This document shows, one piece after another, positions 44,765 through 53,560 of a stretch of 64,000 bases of DNA. This DNA is from Agaribacillus sp965228415. Lineage in GTDB: Bacteria > Bacteroidota > Bacteroidia > Cytophagales > Cyclobacteriaceae. The notes beneath the pieces were generated by a model. That model was not told the DNA's origin. It saw only the letters and a list, made by a program, of their open reading frames with translations, and made no database searches. The stretch's first letter is position 1, and the number at the start of each line of letters is the position of its first letter. The DNA is taken from the NCBI GenBank assembly GCA_965228415.1, contig OZ245814.1:4836001-4900000 (forward strand). Direction: 5' to 3'. The position numbers and the translations under genes were made by a program.

Positions 44765-47674
44765 ATGATCAAAACCCTCTTACACAAAACTTTGCTGACG
44801 GTTTTTATGTTGTTCATATTTTGTAAAGGCCTGTATGGTCAAAACGAGAATATAGAAACCGCTCTTGGGTTGGATCCATCTTCCCAGAAATGGCAAAAAA
44901 TCGATACCGACCACGCGCTTATAATATTTCCCGAGGGTGCCGGGCACCTGGCGCAGCGGATTGCTGCATTGTTAATGGCAATTGGCGAGCAGGAGTCTGG
45001 CAGCGTTGGTGGGATGGCGCAAAAAGTGCCCATCATTTTACATAGTAACTCGACCATACCAGCTGGTGTACCTTTTATCGGACCCTGGAAGTCGGATTGG
45101 ATTACAACACCCTCCCAGTTATTTTTTGCCGGTCCTGTAGAGTGGATGGATCTTTTAACCATCCATGAATACCGGCACCATCAACAAATGGCCAGGGCCA
45201 AGCATGGTTGGTTCGCTGATTTTTTAAGAATTGGACTAGGGCAAACGGGCTGGTTTGTCTCCATGTTAATGATCCAACCTACCTGGTTTTTTGAAGGTGA
45301 TGCGACCTACGCGGAAACCATGTTATCAAATGCCGGCAGAGGCCGTACCCCCAATTTTGACAGAGACTATAAGGCATTGCGTCTAAGCGGTCGTCATTAT
45401 GACTACGAAAAGGCCAACAGAAATTCCAACAGAGATTTTGTGCCTAATATTTACCGGGAGGGATTCTACATGGTGTCTTATGCCCGGAAACATTTTGGTA
45501 ATGATGTATGGCTGAAGGTGCTGGATGATACTTACAAAAGGAAAGGCATATTTTACCCATTTAGCAGGAGTTTGAAAAAATATACGGGATTTACAACGAA
45601 GGAATTATATGCAGCCACCATGAAAGAACTGGACAGCATATGGCAGGCTGAACAAAATCAGCTCGATCTGACTTCTTCGACATTAAGGTCTGCAAAACCT
45701 CATAAAGTATTCACCAGTTACCGGTTCCCGCATTATATAAGCGATCAATCAATCATTGCTGAAAAATCTGCCTTCAACGAAATCAAGACCTATTACAGGA
45801 TTGATGAAAATGGCGAAGAGCAGAAAATGTTTTCTCCCGGTTTCATAACCGAGGATCATACAAATATGTCTTTGGCAGGAAATCTTATGGCATGGTCAGA
45901 AAACACTTTTCATGAAAGGTGGGGATTGAAAGACTATGCGGTCATAAAAACCTATAATTTGGCCACCGGGAAAAAGAAGAAAATAACGGCCAAGTCCAGA
46001 TACGTATCACCGGCGCCATCTTATGACGGAAAAATGATGGTGACTGTCTGGCTGAAAACAGATGGCACCCATGACCTGGTTATAATCAATGCGGAAACCG
46101 GCAAGGTCATTAATATTTTACCAAACCCGGATCAATGTTTTTTTTCCTATCCGAAATGGACGGAGGACGGATCAGCAGTTGTCGTGACTGTTACCAACAA
46201 AAATGGAAATGCGATTCGTTACTACAATATTCAGAATGGCGATTTTGAAGATCTGACGGAATTTGATCACCAATTGATTACCCGAACTTTTCCCAAAGGG
46301 GATTACGTATATTTTTCAGCTGCTTATACAGGCATTGATAACATTTTTGCTCTTAGTCTAGAGGATAAATCCCTTTATCAAGTTACCTCCACCAGGTTTG
46401 GTGCTTATGATCCTGCTGTTTCACCTGATAATAGCCGGCTTGTATTTAGTGAATTTACGGCCGATGGTTTTGAATTAAAGGAAATGGAACTTGATCCGGG
46501 GCGTTGGCGTGCATATGTAAAGGCACTGCCTGCCTCATTTCGGCATTTTGAATCCCTGACTGCTCAGGAAGGAGGAAATATATTGGAGGATATTCAGGAT
46601 ACCACCTTTGTCGTTGGTAAATTCAGGCCATTTCTGAAAAGTCCCATAAACCTTCACAGCTGGAACCCGGTAATTGAAAATCCCAACTACGGTATAAACC
46701 TGACGTCGGAAAACATTATGAGTACTGCGAAAGCTACTGCCGGATTTGAATACAACAGCAATGAAAAAAGCTGGAAAACTTCCGGCACCTTTTCTTACGG
46801 TGCCTTATATCCCATATTTGATATTGGGTTTTCTCACGGGGAAAGAAATTCGGAGTTGATTTACAGCGAGTCTAATACAAGGTACAACGGCAAGTGGAGG
46901 GAAAACATTATTTCCGGAGGTGTTCGGATTCCGTTTAATCTTTCTTCCGGAAACTATACCACAAAAATGCAGCTTGGCGGTGCCTACCAGTACCGGGACC
47001 TGCAGTTCAAGGATGAAATTACAAACCCCTTAAGAAATGAAAACTTTGGCGCCGTTTCAGTGGCATACGGCTTTGAAAGGTTTCAACGAGGCGCCAAACA
47101 GTTTGTAGCTCCGAGATTTGGTCAAACACTTAGCATATTGTACGATCAAACGATCAATACCACGCGAAATGAAGGCAGTAAATTTCAGGTTGATGGGGGG
47201 TTGTACTTTCCGGGACTGTTCAAAAACCATTCGTTTTTCACATTTGGGTCTTATAAGAAAGAAGACATAACGGATAGTTACCGGTTTCAGGATAACTTTT
47301 TCCCCAGCAGGGGCTATAATAATGACATTTTTGTGGATGGCCGGTTTGATTCAAATGCTTATGATGACATTTATCGTGTAAGCCTGAATTATGCATTTCC
47401 CTTAGGCTTTCCCGATTTATCCCTTGGCTCCATCGCCTATGTTCGCGGGGTCAAGGCCACCTTGTTTTATGATCATACAGAAGCCATGTTTGGCCGGGAA
47501 AAAGTCTTTATGCGGTCTGCCGGTGTTGATATCAGCCTGGATGTTCCGCTGTTCAGGCTTTTGCAGCCGGAATTTATTGTGAGGTTTGTCAACCGATTCG
47601 ATTTGCCTAATGCTGGTCAGAAATCAAACTTTAATGTGGAATTCGCCTTTGATATCGTTGATCTTGTGTTCTAG
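44765..47674 (+). CDS. Secreted HExxH metallopeptidase-like / propeller / barrel protein
   Basis: The start is the ATG at 44765, giving a signal peptide (MIKTLLHKTLLTVFMLFIFC). The 969-residue product has an N-terminal region with a zinc-peptidase site: HEYRH (134-138) and a third-ligand candidate glutamate in WFFEGDATYAE (175-180 area). A middle WD40/TolB-like propeller follows (SLAGNLMAWSENTFHERWG, PSYDGKMMVTVWLKTDG, YDPAVSPDNSRLVFSEFT). The C-terminal 300 residues form beta strands like an outer-membrane barrel, ending NVEFAFDIVDLVF. It is probably a surface protease or protease-like anchor. It is a single gene, convergent with the archaemetzincin-like gene. Confidence 0.75.
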   Translation: MIKTLLHKTLLTVFMLFIFCKGLYGQNENIETALGLDPSSQKWQKIDTDHALIIFPEGAGHLAQRIAALLMAIGEQESGSVGGMAQKVPIILHSNSTIPAGVPFIGPWKSDWITTPSQLFFAGPVEWMDLLTIHEYRHHQQMARAKHGWFADFLRIGLGQTGWFVSMLMIQPTWFFEGDATYAETMLSNAGRGRTPNFDRDYKALRLSGRHYDYEKANRNSNRDFVPNIYREGFYMVSYARKHFGNDVWLKVLDDTYKRKGIFYPFSRSLKKYTGFTTKELYAATMKELDSIWQAEQNQLDLTSSTLRSAKPHKVFTSYRFPHYISDQSIIAEKSAFNEIKTYYRIDENGEEQKMFSPGFITEDHTNMSLAGNLMAWSENTFHERWGLKDYAVIKTYNLATGKKKKITAKSRYVSPAPSYDGKMMVTVWLKTDGTHDLVIINAETGKVINILPNPDQCFFSYPKWTEDGSAVVVTVTNKNGNAIRYYNIQNGDFEDLTEFDHQLITRTFPKGDYVYFSAAYTGIDNIFALSLEDKSLYQVTSTRFGAYDPAVSPDNSRLVFSEFTADGFELKEMELDPGRWRAYVKALPASFRHFESLTAQEGGNILEDIQDTTFVVGKFRPFLKSPINLHSWNPVIENPNYGINLTSENIMSTAKATAGFEYNSNEKSWKTSGTFSYGALYPIFDIGFSHGERNSELIYSESNTRYNGKWRENIISGGVRIPFNLSSGNYTTKMQLGGAYQYRDLQFKDEITNPLRNENFGAVSVAYGFERFQRGAKQFVAPRFGQTLSILYDQTINTTRNEGSKFQVDGGLYFPGLFKNHSFFTFGSYKKEDITDSYRFQDNFFPSRGYNNDIFVDGRFDSNAYDDIYRVSLNYAFPLGFPDLSLGSIAYVRGVKATLFYDHTEAMFGREKVFMRSAGVDISLDVPLFRLLQPEFIVRFVNRFDLPNAGQKSNFNVEFAFDIVDLVF

Positions 47675-47705
47675 GGATCAAAAATATCTGGTAGCCTGAA
47701 CAAGA

Positions 47706-48323
47706 TCAAAACTTTGGCTGGTGGTATTTCTTTCGAATTAAAGTTTTATCGATCTTTTCCAGGCAGTGTTTACAAAATTGCTTTTTTGCGTTGTAAAAAT
47801 ATTGTGGACTTGGCAAGCTTGATACAATGGCGCATTGGTTATTTTCCTGGCAATGCTTCAGGCCAATCAGGTGGCCCATTTCATGGATCAGGACTTTGGC
47901 CAACAGATTTTCATATTGCTTTGTACTCGTGGATTCACTTTTCACAACCAGTGTGGAAGCGACAGCGACACGGCCGCCCAGGGTCGCATACCCTCTGACC
48001 GAAAACCGGGCCCAATCACCTGGACTGATTCCTCTTTTGGTGAGAAAGATGTTTTTATCATACTTCGGGGTTAATTCTTGATCAACATATTCAATCACTT
48101 TTCTAAAATTGATAGTATCTCTTTTGAATTCAGCCGGCAGGTCAACATCTTTGATGGCATAAACTTTCGCGTGAAAATACTTTTCCAGCTCCTTTGTGGC
48201 AAAATTCACGGTCTCTTCAATAATGCCGTCATCGACAATAAGTCCGATCCGGAACTTATCAGGCCGTTTGGACGGGAAATACAAATGCACCCACAAAAAT
48301 AAGATCAGGTGAAAGTTTGTCAT
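47706..48323 (-). CDS. Archaemetzincin-like zinc metalloprotease
   Basis: A 205-residue protein with the M54 motif HEMGHLIGLKHC (147-158), then C164 and a CxxC pair (C184, C187), the pattern HExxHxxGxxHC...CxM...CxxC. The methionine of the CxM turn is replaced by isoleucine (CAIV), and the spacing between the first two cysteines is five residues rather than four. The N-terminus (MTNFHLILFLWVHLYFPSK) is weakly hydrophobic, so secretion is uncertain. The physiological substrate is unknown. Confidence 0.8.
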   Translation of the reverse strand: MTNFHLILFLWVHLYFPSKRPDKFRIGLIVDDGIIEETVNFATKELEKYFHAKVYAIKDVDLPAEFKRDTINFRKVIEYVDQELTPKYDKNIFLTKRGISPGDWARFSVRGYATLGGRVAVASTLVVKSESTSTKQYENLLAKVLIHEMGHLIGLKHCQENNQCAIVSSLPSPQYFYNAKKQFCKHCLEKIDKTLIRKKYHQPKF

Positions 48324-48360
48324 TTTTGTTCATTTGCTTTTGGTGCGGATAATTGGTCAA

Positions 48361-48750
48361 TCACTTATTACGTTTTTCTCCGGCAAACAATTCCCTGCAA
48401 TTTCCGGAACAGCTTTCCCTGGCAGTTACCAATTTTAATTTAAGGTTTTGTAATTCGGCAATTTTTTGGTCGATAACCTTAAGTTTGGGATCCATGATGG
48501 CTGAAACGGAACCGCAATTCAAAGCATCAGATTCTTCCAGCCATAATATTTCCTTTATTTCTTTCAATGTAAATCCAAATGATTTGATCTGTCGGATGTA
48601 ACGGAGACGATCAACGGTTTGCTGGCCGTAATTTCTATAATTATTATCATAGCGGGCCTTCTTGTCCAGTTTTATCAATCCGATTTTTTCATACCATCGG
48701 ATCGCGTCTTTCGAAAAACCCGTTTGTTTTGCTATTTCACCTATCAGCAT
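48361..48750 (-). CDS. MerR-family transcriptional regulator
   Basis: A 129-residue DNA-distorting regulator. It has a MerR winged helix (LIGEIAKQTGFSKDAIRWYE and RLRYIRQIKSFGFTLKEIKE), a dimerisation coil (VIDQKIAELQNLKLKLVTAR) and a C-terminal cysteine group (SCSGNC, with an earlier C in ALNCGS), the arrangement of metal- or redox-sensing members. It diverges from the small secreted gene at 48826, with a MerR-type dyad between them. The most likely inducer is a thiophilic metal. Confidence 0.92.
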   Translation of the reverse strand: MLIGEIAKQTGFSKDAIRWYEKIGLIKLDKKARYDNNYRNYGQQTVDRLRYIRQIKSFGFTLKEIKEILWLEESDALNCGSVSAIMDPKLKVIDQKIAELQNLKLKLVTARESCSGNCRELFAGEKRNK

Positions 48751-48774
48751 TTTTTAATTTTTTTAAAAAAACAC

Positions 48775-48805
48775 TTGACATTGGAGTATACTCCATGCCT
48801 TATCT
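48775..48805 (+). promoter_or_regulatory. MerR-type operator/promoter with 19-bp spacer
   Basis: TTGACA (48775-48780) and TTATCT (48800-48805) are separated by 19 bases, the long spacing corrected by MerR regulators, and the spacer holds the dyad TGGAGTATACTCCA (48782-48795). It lies 20 bases before the start of the small secreted gene and 25 bases after the divergent MerR start. Confidence 0.75.
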
Positions 48806-48825
48806 TCCTATAAAAATACAAAATC

Positions 48826-49251
48826 ATGAAAACATTAACGAACTGGCTAATTTGTATAATTTTGATAAATCCACTGATCATGAACAAGACATATGCTCAA
48901 AATCAACGTACCGGTGATCCGGCCGCCAACCCGATTAATCCATCCGGCCAGTACCTGTGTCAGTTGACGGGCCCGGAATTGGCCAAACGGAAAGCAAAGC
49001 TGCAGGAAGAGGTTTTTTCCCAGGTACTGAAAATAACAGAAGCTGAAGACGGCTACGTATTTTATTTTGCAGATGATGATGACTTTCTGTTGAAACTGAT
49101 GGACTACATGCTGGCCGAGAAAAAGTGTTGTTCGTTTTTTCAATTTGACCTTTCTATAAAAGCCCACAAGGGTGGCATCGCCTGGAAAATATCAGGTGCA
49201 GCGGAAGCTAAAGAAATGCTCCGTGTCCTGGTTGAAGATATTGGCAAATGA
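48826..49251 (+). CDS. Small secreted protein with CCSFF motif, MerR-controlled
   Basis: A 141-residue protein. The first 25 residues are a signal-like hydrophobic segment (MKTLTNWLICIILINPL...AYAQ). The body has QYLCQLTGPELAKRKAKLQE, a DDDD patch in YFADDDDFLLKL and KKCCSFFQFDLSIKA. Related small proteins beside MerR-type regulators have a CC[PS]F motif, as I recall; a metal-binding role is inferred from the vicinal cysteines and the operator. No mercury reductase or transporter is adjacent. Confidence 0.65.
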   Translation: MKTLTNWLICIILINPLIMNKTYAQNQRTGDPAANPINPSGQYLCQLTGPELAKRKAKLQEEVFSQVLKITEAEDGYVFYFADDDDFLLKLMDYMLAEKKCCSFFQFDLSIKAHKGGIAWKISGAAEAKEMLRVLVEDIGK

Positions 49252-49357
49252 CAAGACTTTAATTATTTATCAGCATTTTGGCAAGTGCATGACCTGATAA
49301 ATCAGCGTCCCTTCCAAGGCTGCTATTTGACCTGGGTTTCCTTTTGTCGTATAAGTA

Positions 49358-49939
49358 ATGAACATGCGATCATTATCTGAAACGGAAATCATTACAAAGG
49401 CAAAGAACGGAGATACCCGCGCATTTAGAATGCTTGTGGAGCGCTACCAATCCATGATGTTTTCTGTTTCCTGCCGGTTCTTAGGTAAAGACGAGGCGGA
49501 AGATATCGTGCAGGAGGCCTTTATCCGGCTTTGGAAGAATCTTCACAAATACAGGTCAGGGATTAAACTGACCACATGGCTTTACCGGATTGTCACCAAT
49601 CTTTGCCTGGATCATCTGAAGTCAAAGCATCGTAGAAACTGGTTCAGAAGAGCAGATATCAGTGAAATAGATGCGGTGAAAGATCATTCAGCGCCCGACA
49701 AGGAGTTAGAGGGTCGCGAACTTGTGCAATATGTCTTGCGAATGGCCCAAAGCCTGACGCCTAAACAACAGGCCGTTTTCATATTGCGTGACCTGGAGGG
49801 ACTGTCAAGCGATGAGGTTTGTGAAGTGTTATCCATGAAGCCAGGTAATGTTAAAAGCAATCTCTACTACGCGCGACAAGCCATGCATGAGAAATTAAAA
49901 CAGTATTTTGATGTAAAAGAAAAACGATTGTTGTTATGA
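49358..49939 (+). CDS. ECF sigma-70 factor
   Basis: A 193-residue sigma factor: region 2 in RFLGKDEAEDIVQEAFIRLW and TWLYRIVTNLCLDHLKSKHR; region 4 in LTPKQQAVFILRDLEGLSSD and MKPGNVKSNLYYARQ. A second ATG two codons later (49364) could also serve as start. Its stop overlaps the zinc-finger anti-sigma start by four bases, the classical ECF pair. It probably controls this operon and envelope functions. Confidence 0.95.
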   Translation: MNMRSLSETEIITKAKNGDTRAFRMLVERYQSMMFSVSCRFLGKDEAEDIVQEAFIRLWKNLHKYRSGIKLTTWLYRIVTNLCLDHLKSKHRRNWFRRADISEIDAVKDHSAPDKELEGRELVQYVLRMAQSLTPKQQAVFILRDLEGLSSDEVCEVLSMKPGNVKSNLYYARQAMHEKLKQYFDVKEKRLLL

Positions 49940-50517
49940 ATTGCGATAATGTAAAACAAAAAATTTTCGGTTACGATGAGTTGACCGATGAAGAGAAAAG
50001 ATCGCTGCGGGATCATATGGCTCAATGTAATTCATGTGCCTTGTTATTCAGGCAAATGCAGCAACAACGCGCCATTTTTAAAAAAGCCTCCCAATCGAAA
50101 GATCTTCCGCCAAATCCCCACCGGTTGACGCAAAACATTATGTCTTCCATAGGAACTACCGCCAAAAGGAAGGTGAGGCCGGTGAGTGAGATGATCGATC
50201 GGATCAATTTGGTGCCACTGCGGCTGGCGTTAACTTCCTTGTCATTTTTTCTAATCATCTTTTTTGTCTCGGAGTATAACATGACCCAAAGTATATCACG
50301 CAATAACAAATCATACAGTGAGATATCGTTGAGCGAAAGAAAGGAAGTTTTAGATTCCGGACGTTTGGTGGAGAGATTAAGACAAAAAAAAAGACAAACG
50401 CCATTCACGTCATTTTATAATTGCATAAGGCGCTGCCGGTTAGCAGATTATCAATATTTATGCGAGGAATGCAAAATCAGATTCAAAAAACTAGTACAAA
50501 AATATGAAAACAGTTAA
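49936..50517 (+). CDS. Zinc-finger anti-sigma factor, membrane-bound
   Basis: A 193-residue protein with an N-terminal zf-HC2-type motif (LRDHMAQCNSCALLFRQMQ, HxxxCxxC), a basic linker, one membrane helix (LALTSLSFFLIIFFVSEY) and a C-terminal segment with four cysteines (FYNCIRRCRL and YLCEECKIRF). It should sequester the ECF sigma factor translated just before it. The extra C-terminal cysteine knot lies in the periplasmic part and is unusual; it could sense redox or metal state. Its 3' end overlaps the next gene by 14 bases. Confidence 0.88.
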   Translation: MNCDNVKQKIFGYDELTDEEKRSLRDHMAQCNSCALLFRQMQQQRAIFKKASQSKDLPPNPHRLTQNIMSSIGTTAKRKVRPVSEMIDRINLVPLRLALTSLSFFLIIFFVSEYNMTQSISRNNKSYSEISLSERKEVLDSGRLVERLRQKKRQTPFTSFYNCIRRCRLADYQYLCEECKIRFKKLVQKYENS

Positions 50518-51565
50518 GCATTGGATTATAGTTATTGGAGCAATTTGCTTGTTCTCATCTTGTGACGAGCAGAACATTTTAACTGAAACCGTAGTACACC
50601 CTGACGGATCGCTTGACCGGCTCATCACATTGGAAAATTTCAGCAAATCAGCGATCCATCAGAATCGATTTGGCATCAGCCCAAAATCCGGGTGGGAAAT
50701 TGAGCTTGACAGCATCAAGTCCGAGAATGACTCCTCGAAATTAGGCAAGAAAAAAAAGCTGATAATCCGTTTCCGAAAACACTTTTCCTCTGCACAGGAG
50801 TCTAACGAAGAATTAAACGCTTCTGTCGATATGCTGTTTACCATTAAGTCAACTTTTGAAAAGCGATTCAAGTGGTTTTATACATACCTGTACTATTCGG
50901 ATACCTATGGCGCCATTGACCGGTTTCAATATGTTTCACAGGAGGATTACTTTACACAGGAGGACTATGCTTTCATTGACCGTCTTCCGGCGGAAGGTAA
51001 GGAAATTTCAAAAGCCGACAAGCTTTTTGGTGAATATCTACATGATAAAATAGGTGACGAATATGCTACACGTGGCATTTTTGAAGAGCAATATCATATA
51101 CTGACCTCTATGATGGAGTCGTATAAGCTTGAAAGGCAATGGTTAGATACGCTGGCCAAGCATAAAGAATCGCTTTATAAGGATCTCATCAAGAAGGATG
51201 ATGTAGATGACAACATTGTTCTAATCGTAGCTGACAGCCTCAACATACCTTTGCCTTATCCCCAAGCTACAAAGGACTATGCATTGCTCAATAAAGATTA
51301 CGAGAAAAGAATAAATTTTATGACCAGTTTTTTCCACACTCCCCATATTCATAGTATTAAGATGCCCTGGCAGGTTACCCGTACCAATGCGGATTCAGTT
51401 TCAGGATCCCATCTTTTCTGGCGACCACTGCCAACAAAATTCCTGCTAAAAGATTATGAAATGTATGCAGAATCAAGAAAGATCAATTACTGGGCAGTGG
51501 TGGTTTCGATACTGGTAGTAATATTAACGCTATTCCTAATAGCTAAAAGAGGGCGAAGGGGATGA
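50504..51565 (+). CDS. Lipoprotein with C-terminal membrane helix, sigma operon
   Basis: A 353-residue protein with a lipoprotein signal (IIVIGAICLFSSCDEQ, cysteine about 20) and a C-terminal membrane helix (NYWAVVVSILVVILTLFLIA) with basic tail (KRGRRG). The middle is charged and mostly helical (about 100-300). I do not recognise the family. Overlap with the anti-sigma gene by 14 bases suggests it is part of the sensing or target module. A double anchor, lipid at the N-terminus and helix at the C-terminus, would place both ends on the inner membrane. Confidence 0.75.
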   Translation: MKTVKHWIIVIGAICLFSSCDEQNILTETVVHPDGSLDRLITLENFSKSAIHQNRFGISPKSGWEIELDSIKSENDSSKLGKKKKLIIRFRKHFSSAQESNEELNASVDMLFTIKSTFEKRFKWFYTYLYYSDTYGAIDRFQYVSQEDYFTQEDYAFIDRLPAEGKEISKADKLFGEYLHDKIGDEYATRGIFEEQYHILTSMMESYKLERQWLDTLAKHKESLYKDLIKKDDVDDNIVLIVADSLNIPLPYPQATKDYALLNKDYEKRINFMTSFFHTPHIHSIKMPWQVTRTNADSVSGSHLFWRPLPTKFLLKDYEMYAESRKINYWAVVVSILVVILTLFLIAKRGRRG

Positions 51566-51583
51566 AACACTGGTTATAAATAC

Positions 51584-52399
51584 TCACAATGTGTATTTCC
51601 CCAGTCCCTTTCTGAAATTACGGCTGCCTTTCAGCCGTTTTCCGGAGCTAAGGATAAGGTAGAAATCCCCGTTAAAATAAGGTTCCAGGGTTTTTACGTA
51701 TTTCATGTTTACAATAAAAGATTTATGGACCCGGATAAAGCTTTGCCCGGGAAGTTTTTGTTCCATGGTTTTAAGGCTTTCTTTCACGATATGTGTTTTC
51801 TCCCCGGTATGAATTTTTATATAGGAATCATATCCTTCCAGGTATTGAATTTCCTCCAGGGGCACAAAATGGATTTTGCCATCTGCTTTGATTGTTAATT
51901 TATTAGAAAAGATAGCCTTTTCAGTTTTGTGATTCCCGATGACGTAGGTACCGGTATGAGGCTGGTGGTTTTGGAAATAATCTTTGAGCAGAGATTCCAT
52001 TTTATGCTGAAACCTTTTGAAAGTCGAAAGTTGTAGAATGGATTTGGCATATTCCAAAGATTCATAAAATCGCTCGTTGGTAAAGGGTTTTAGTAAATAA
52101 TCAATAGCGTGGTGCTCAAAGGCTTTTAGCGCAAACTGATCATAAGCTGTGGTGAAAATCACCGCAGGCCGCTGATGGTTATCCAAACTGTTGAGTACTT
52201 CAAATCCATTAATTTCCGGCATTTGTATATCGAGAAAAATAAGGTCGGGACGATGTTTGTATATGTTTTCAATAGCTTCCAGACCATCTTCGCACGTGGC
52301 CACCAATTCGAAGGCAGGTACTGCTTCCAATAACAGTTTAATGCCCTCTCGCGCCTGTTTTTCATCGTCAATAACAACTACCCGAATTGGCTTTAACAT
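51584..52399 (-). CDS. LytTR-family response regulator
   Basis: A 271-residue regulator. The receiver (VVVIDDEKQAREGIKLLLEA, phospho-acceptor in LIFLDIQMPEING, conserved lysine in LLKPFTNERF) is followed by a LytTR DNA-binding domain (HFVPLEEIQYLEGYDSYIKI, RVHKSFIVNMKYVKTLEPYF). It lies nine bases downstream of the sensor kinase gene and is its probable partner. Confidence 0.95.
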   Translation of the reverse strand: MLKPIRVVVIDDEKQAREGIKLLLEAVPAFELVATCEDGLEAIENIYKHRPDLIFLDIQMPEINGFEVLNSLDNHQRPAVIFTTAYDQFALKAFEHHAIDYLLKPFTNERFYESLEYAKSILQLSTFKRFQHKMESLLKDYFQNHQPHTGTYVIGNHKTEKAIFSNKLTIKADGKIHFVPLEEIQYLEGYDSYIKIHTGEKTHIVKESLKTMEQKLPGQSFIRVHKSFIVNMKYVKTLEPYFNGDFYLILSSGKRLKGSRNFRKGLGKYTL

Positions 52400-52408
52400 C
52401 TTCTTATT

Positions 52409-53473
52409 TTATTTTTGATAGAAAGGTATTTCAATTTCAGCCTGCACCCCGTTATTCAAATTTACAAGGCTGAATTTACCGTCACTTTTGTAAATTTGCG
52501 TGAGTCGATTGATGGAATTGCTGAGGCCAATGCCGTAATGATGCTTTAACTGTTTGCCGGATTCCAGCGCCGGCCCGCTATTAAAAACCCGGATTCGCAG
52601 TCGTTCACTGATTTTTTTGGCTGCTATTTTTATTTCAGCCTTGCCCAGGATTTTTGATATCCCATGCTTAAAAGCATTTTCAACCAACGGCTGAAGTATG
52701 AAATTAGGCACCATCGCCAGTCTGGTACTTTCCGGGATATCGTAATGTATAAAAAGCCTGTCTTCAAATCGCATGGATTCAATGTTCAGGTATTTCTCAA
52801 GTAATGCCAATTCTTCCTCCAGCGTAATCAACTGATGATTTTCCCTTTCCAAAGACATACGTAAAAGATCACTTAACCCTGCGATCATATTAATGGCTTT
52901 TTCATTTTCTCCTTTTCGGACCAACATGGATATGACATTATTGGCATTAAAAAGAAAATGGGGGCGAAGTTGCATTTTTAAAGTTTGAAGCTGAGCCTTG
53001 GCCAGTTGTGTCTCCAATGCCGCATTTCGAAGGCTTTGCTCCCTGTACTTATTATAAACCTCGATAACAAACAGAACGATCAGCACAACGCCTGAAATTA
53101 TAAAAGCTTCAACGAAGTAAAATAGGGTGATTCCTGAAAGAAAATCCGCGAATCCTTTGACAGGTTGATTTTTCAATAACCAAAAACCAAGATAGAAAAG
53201 TATCCACGAGAGCATTACTTTTATTGATCCTAACAACAGGCTGGAGCCTGCCAGGAATAGAAACCGCTTCCAAAGCGATAATTTATCCGACCAGTTAAAA
53301 AGGAAATTTAGTGGGAAAGTCAGCAATATCCAGATAAGGTAGCCGGGTAAATGATACAACCACAGGGTTTCATCATTGGCTGTCAGCGACTCGATTTTCT
53401 TCAGGGAGTCAACTACCATGAACAAGATCCAAAAAATGATGATAAGGGTCGTTTTATTCCATTTGAATCGCAT
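52409..53473 (-). CDS. LytS-like sensor histidine kinase, four membrane helices
   Basis: A 354-residue kinase. Four hydrophobic segments occupy residues about 8-150 (TTLIIIFWILFMVVDS, PGYLIWILLTFPLNFLFNW and others), followed by a coil and a LytS-type phospho-histidine box (MQLRPHFLFNANNVISML), then an ATPase domain (NFILQPLVENAFKHGI, HHYGIGLSNSINRL). It has no extracellular sensing domain, so it probably senses membrane state or a small membrane ligand. It is paired with the LytTR regulator after nine bases. Confidence 0.92.
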   Translation of the reverse strand: MRFKWNKTTLIIIFWILFMVVDSLKKIESLTANDETLWLYHLPGYLIWILLTFPLNFLFNWSDKLSLWKRFLFLAGSSLLLGSIKVMLSWILFYLGFWLLKNQPVKGFADFLSGITLFYFVEAFIISGVVLIVLFVIEVYNKYREQSLRNAALETQLAKAQLQTLKMQLRPHFLFNANNVISMLVRKGENEKAINMIAGLSDLLRMSLERENHQLITLEEELALLEKYLNIESMRFEDRLFIHYDIPESTRLAMVPNFILQPLVENAFKHGISKILGKAEIKIAAKKISERLRIRVFNSGPALESGKQLKHHYGIGLSNSINRLTQIYKSDGKFSLVNLNNGVQAEIEIPFYQK

Positions 53474-53480
53474 GATGTTT

Positions 53481-53522
53481 AAAAATAGCGATTTCCGAAG
53501 AGATGAAGGCCCTTCGGAAATC
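53481..53522 (-). terminator. Strong hairpin terminator between 54-kb gene and sensor kinase
   Basis: A perfect 11-bp stem GATTTCCGAAG (53490-53500) and CTTCGGAAATC (53512-53522) with an 11-base loop. On the minus strand it is followed by GCTATTTTT. It follows the stop of the secreted helical protein and precedes the sensor kinase. Confidence 0.7.
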
Positions 53523-53560
53523 TTTATTCATTTAATAAGACAACAACACTAATTTTATTT

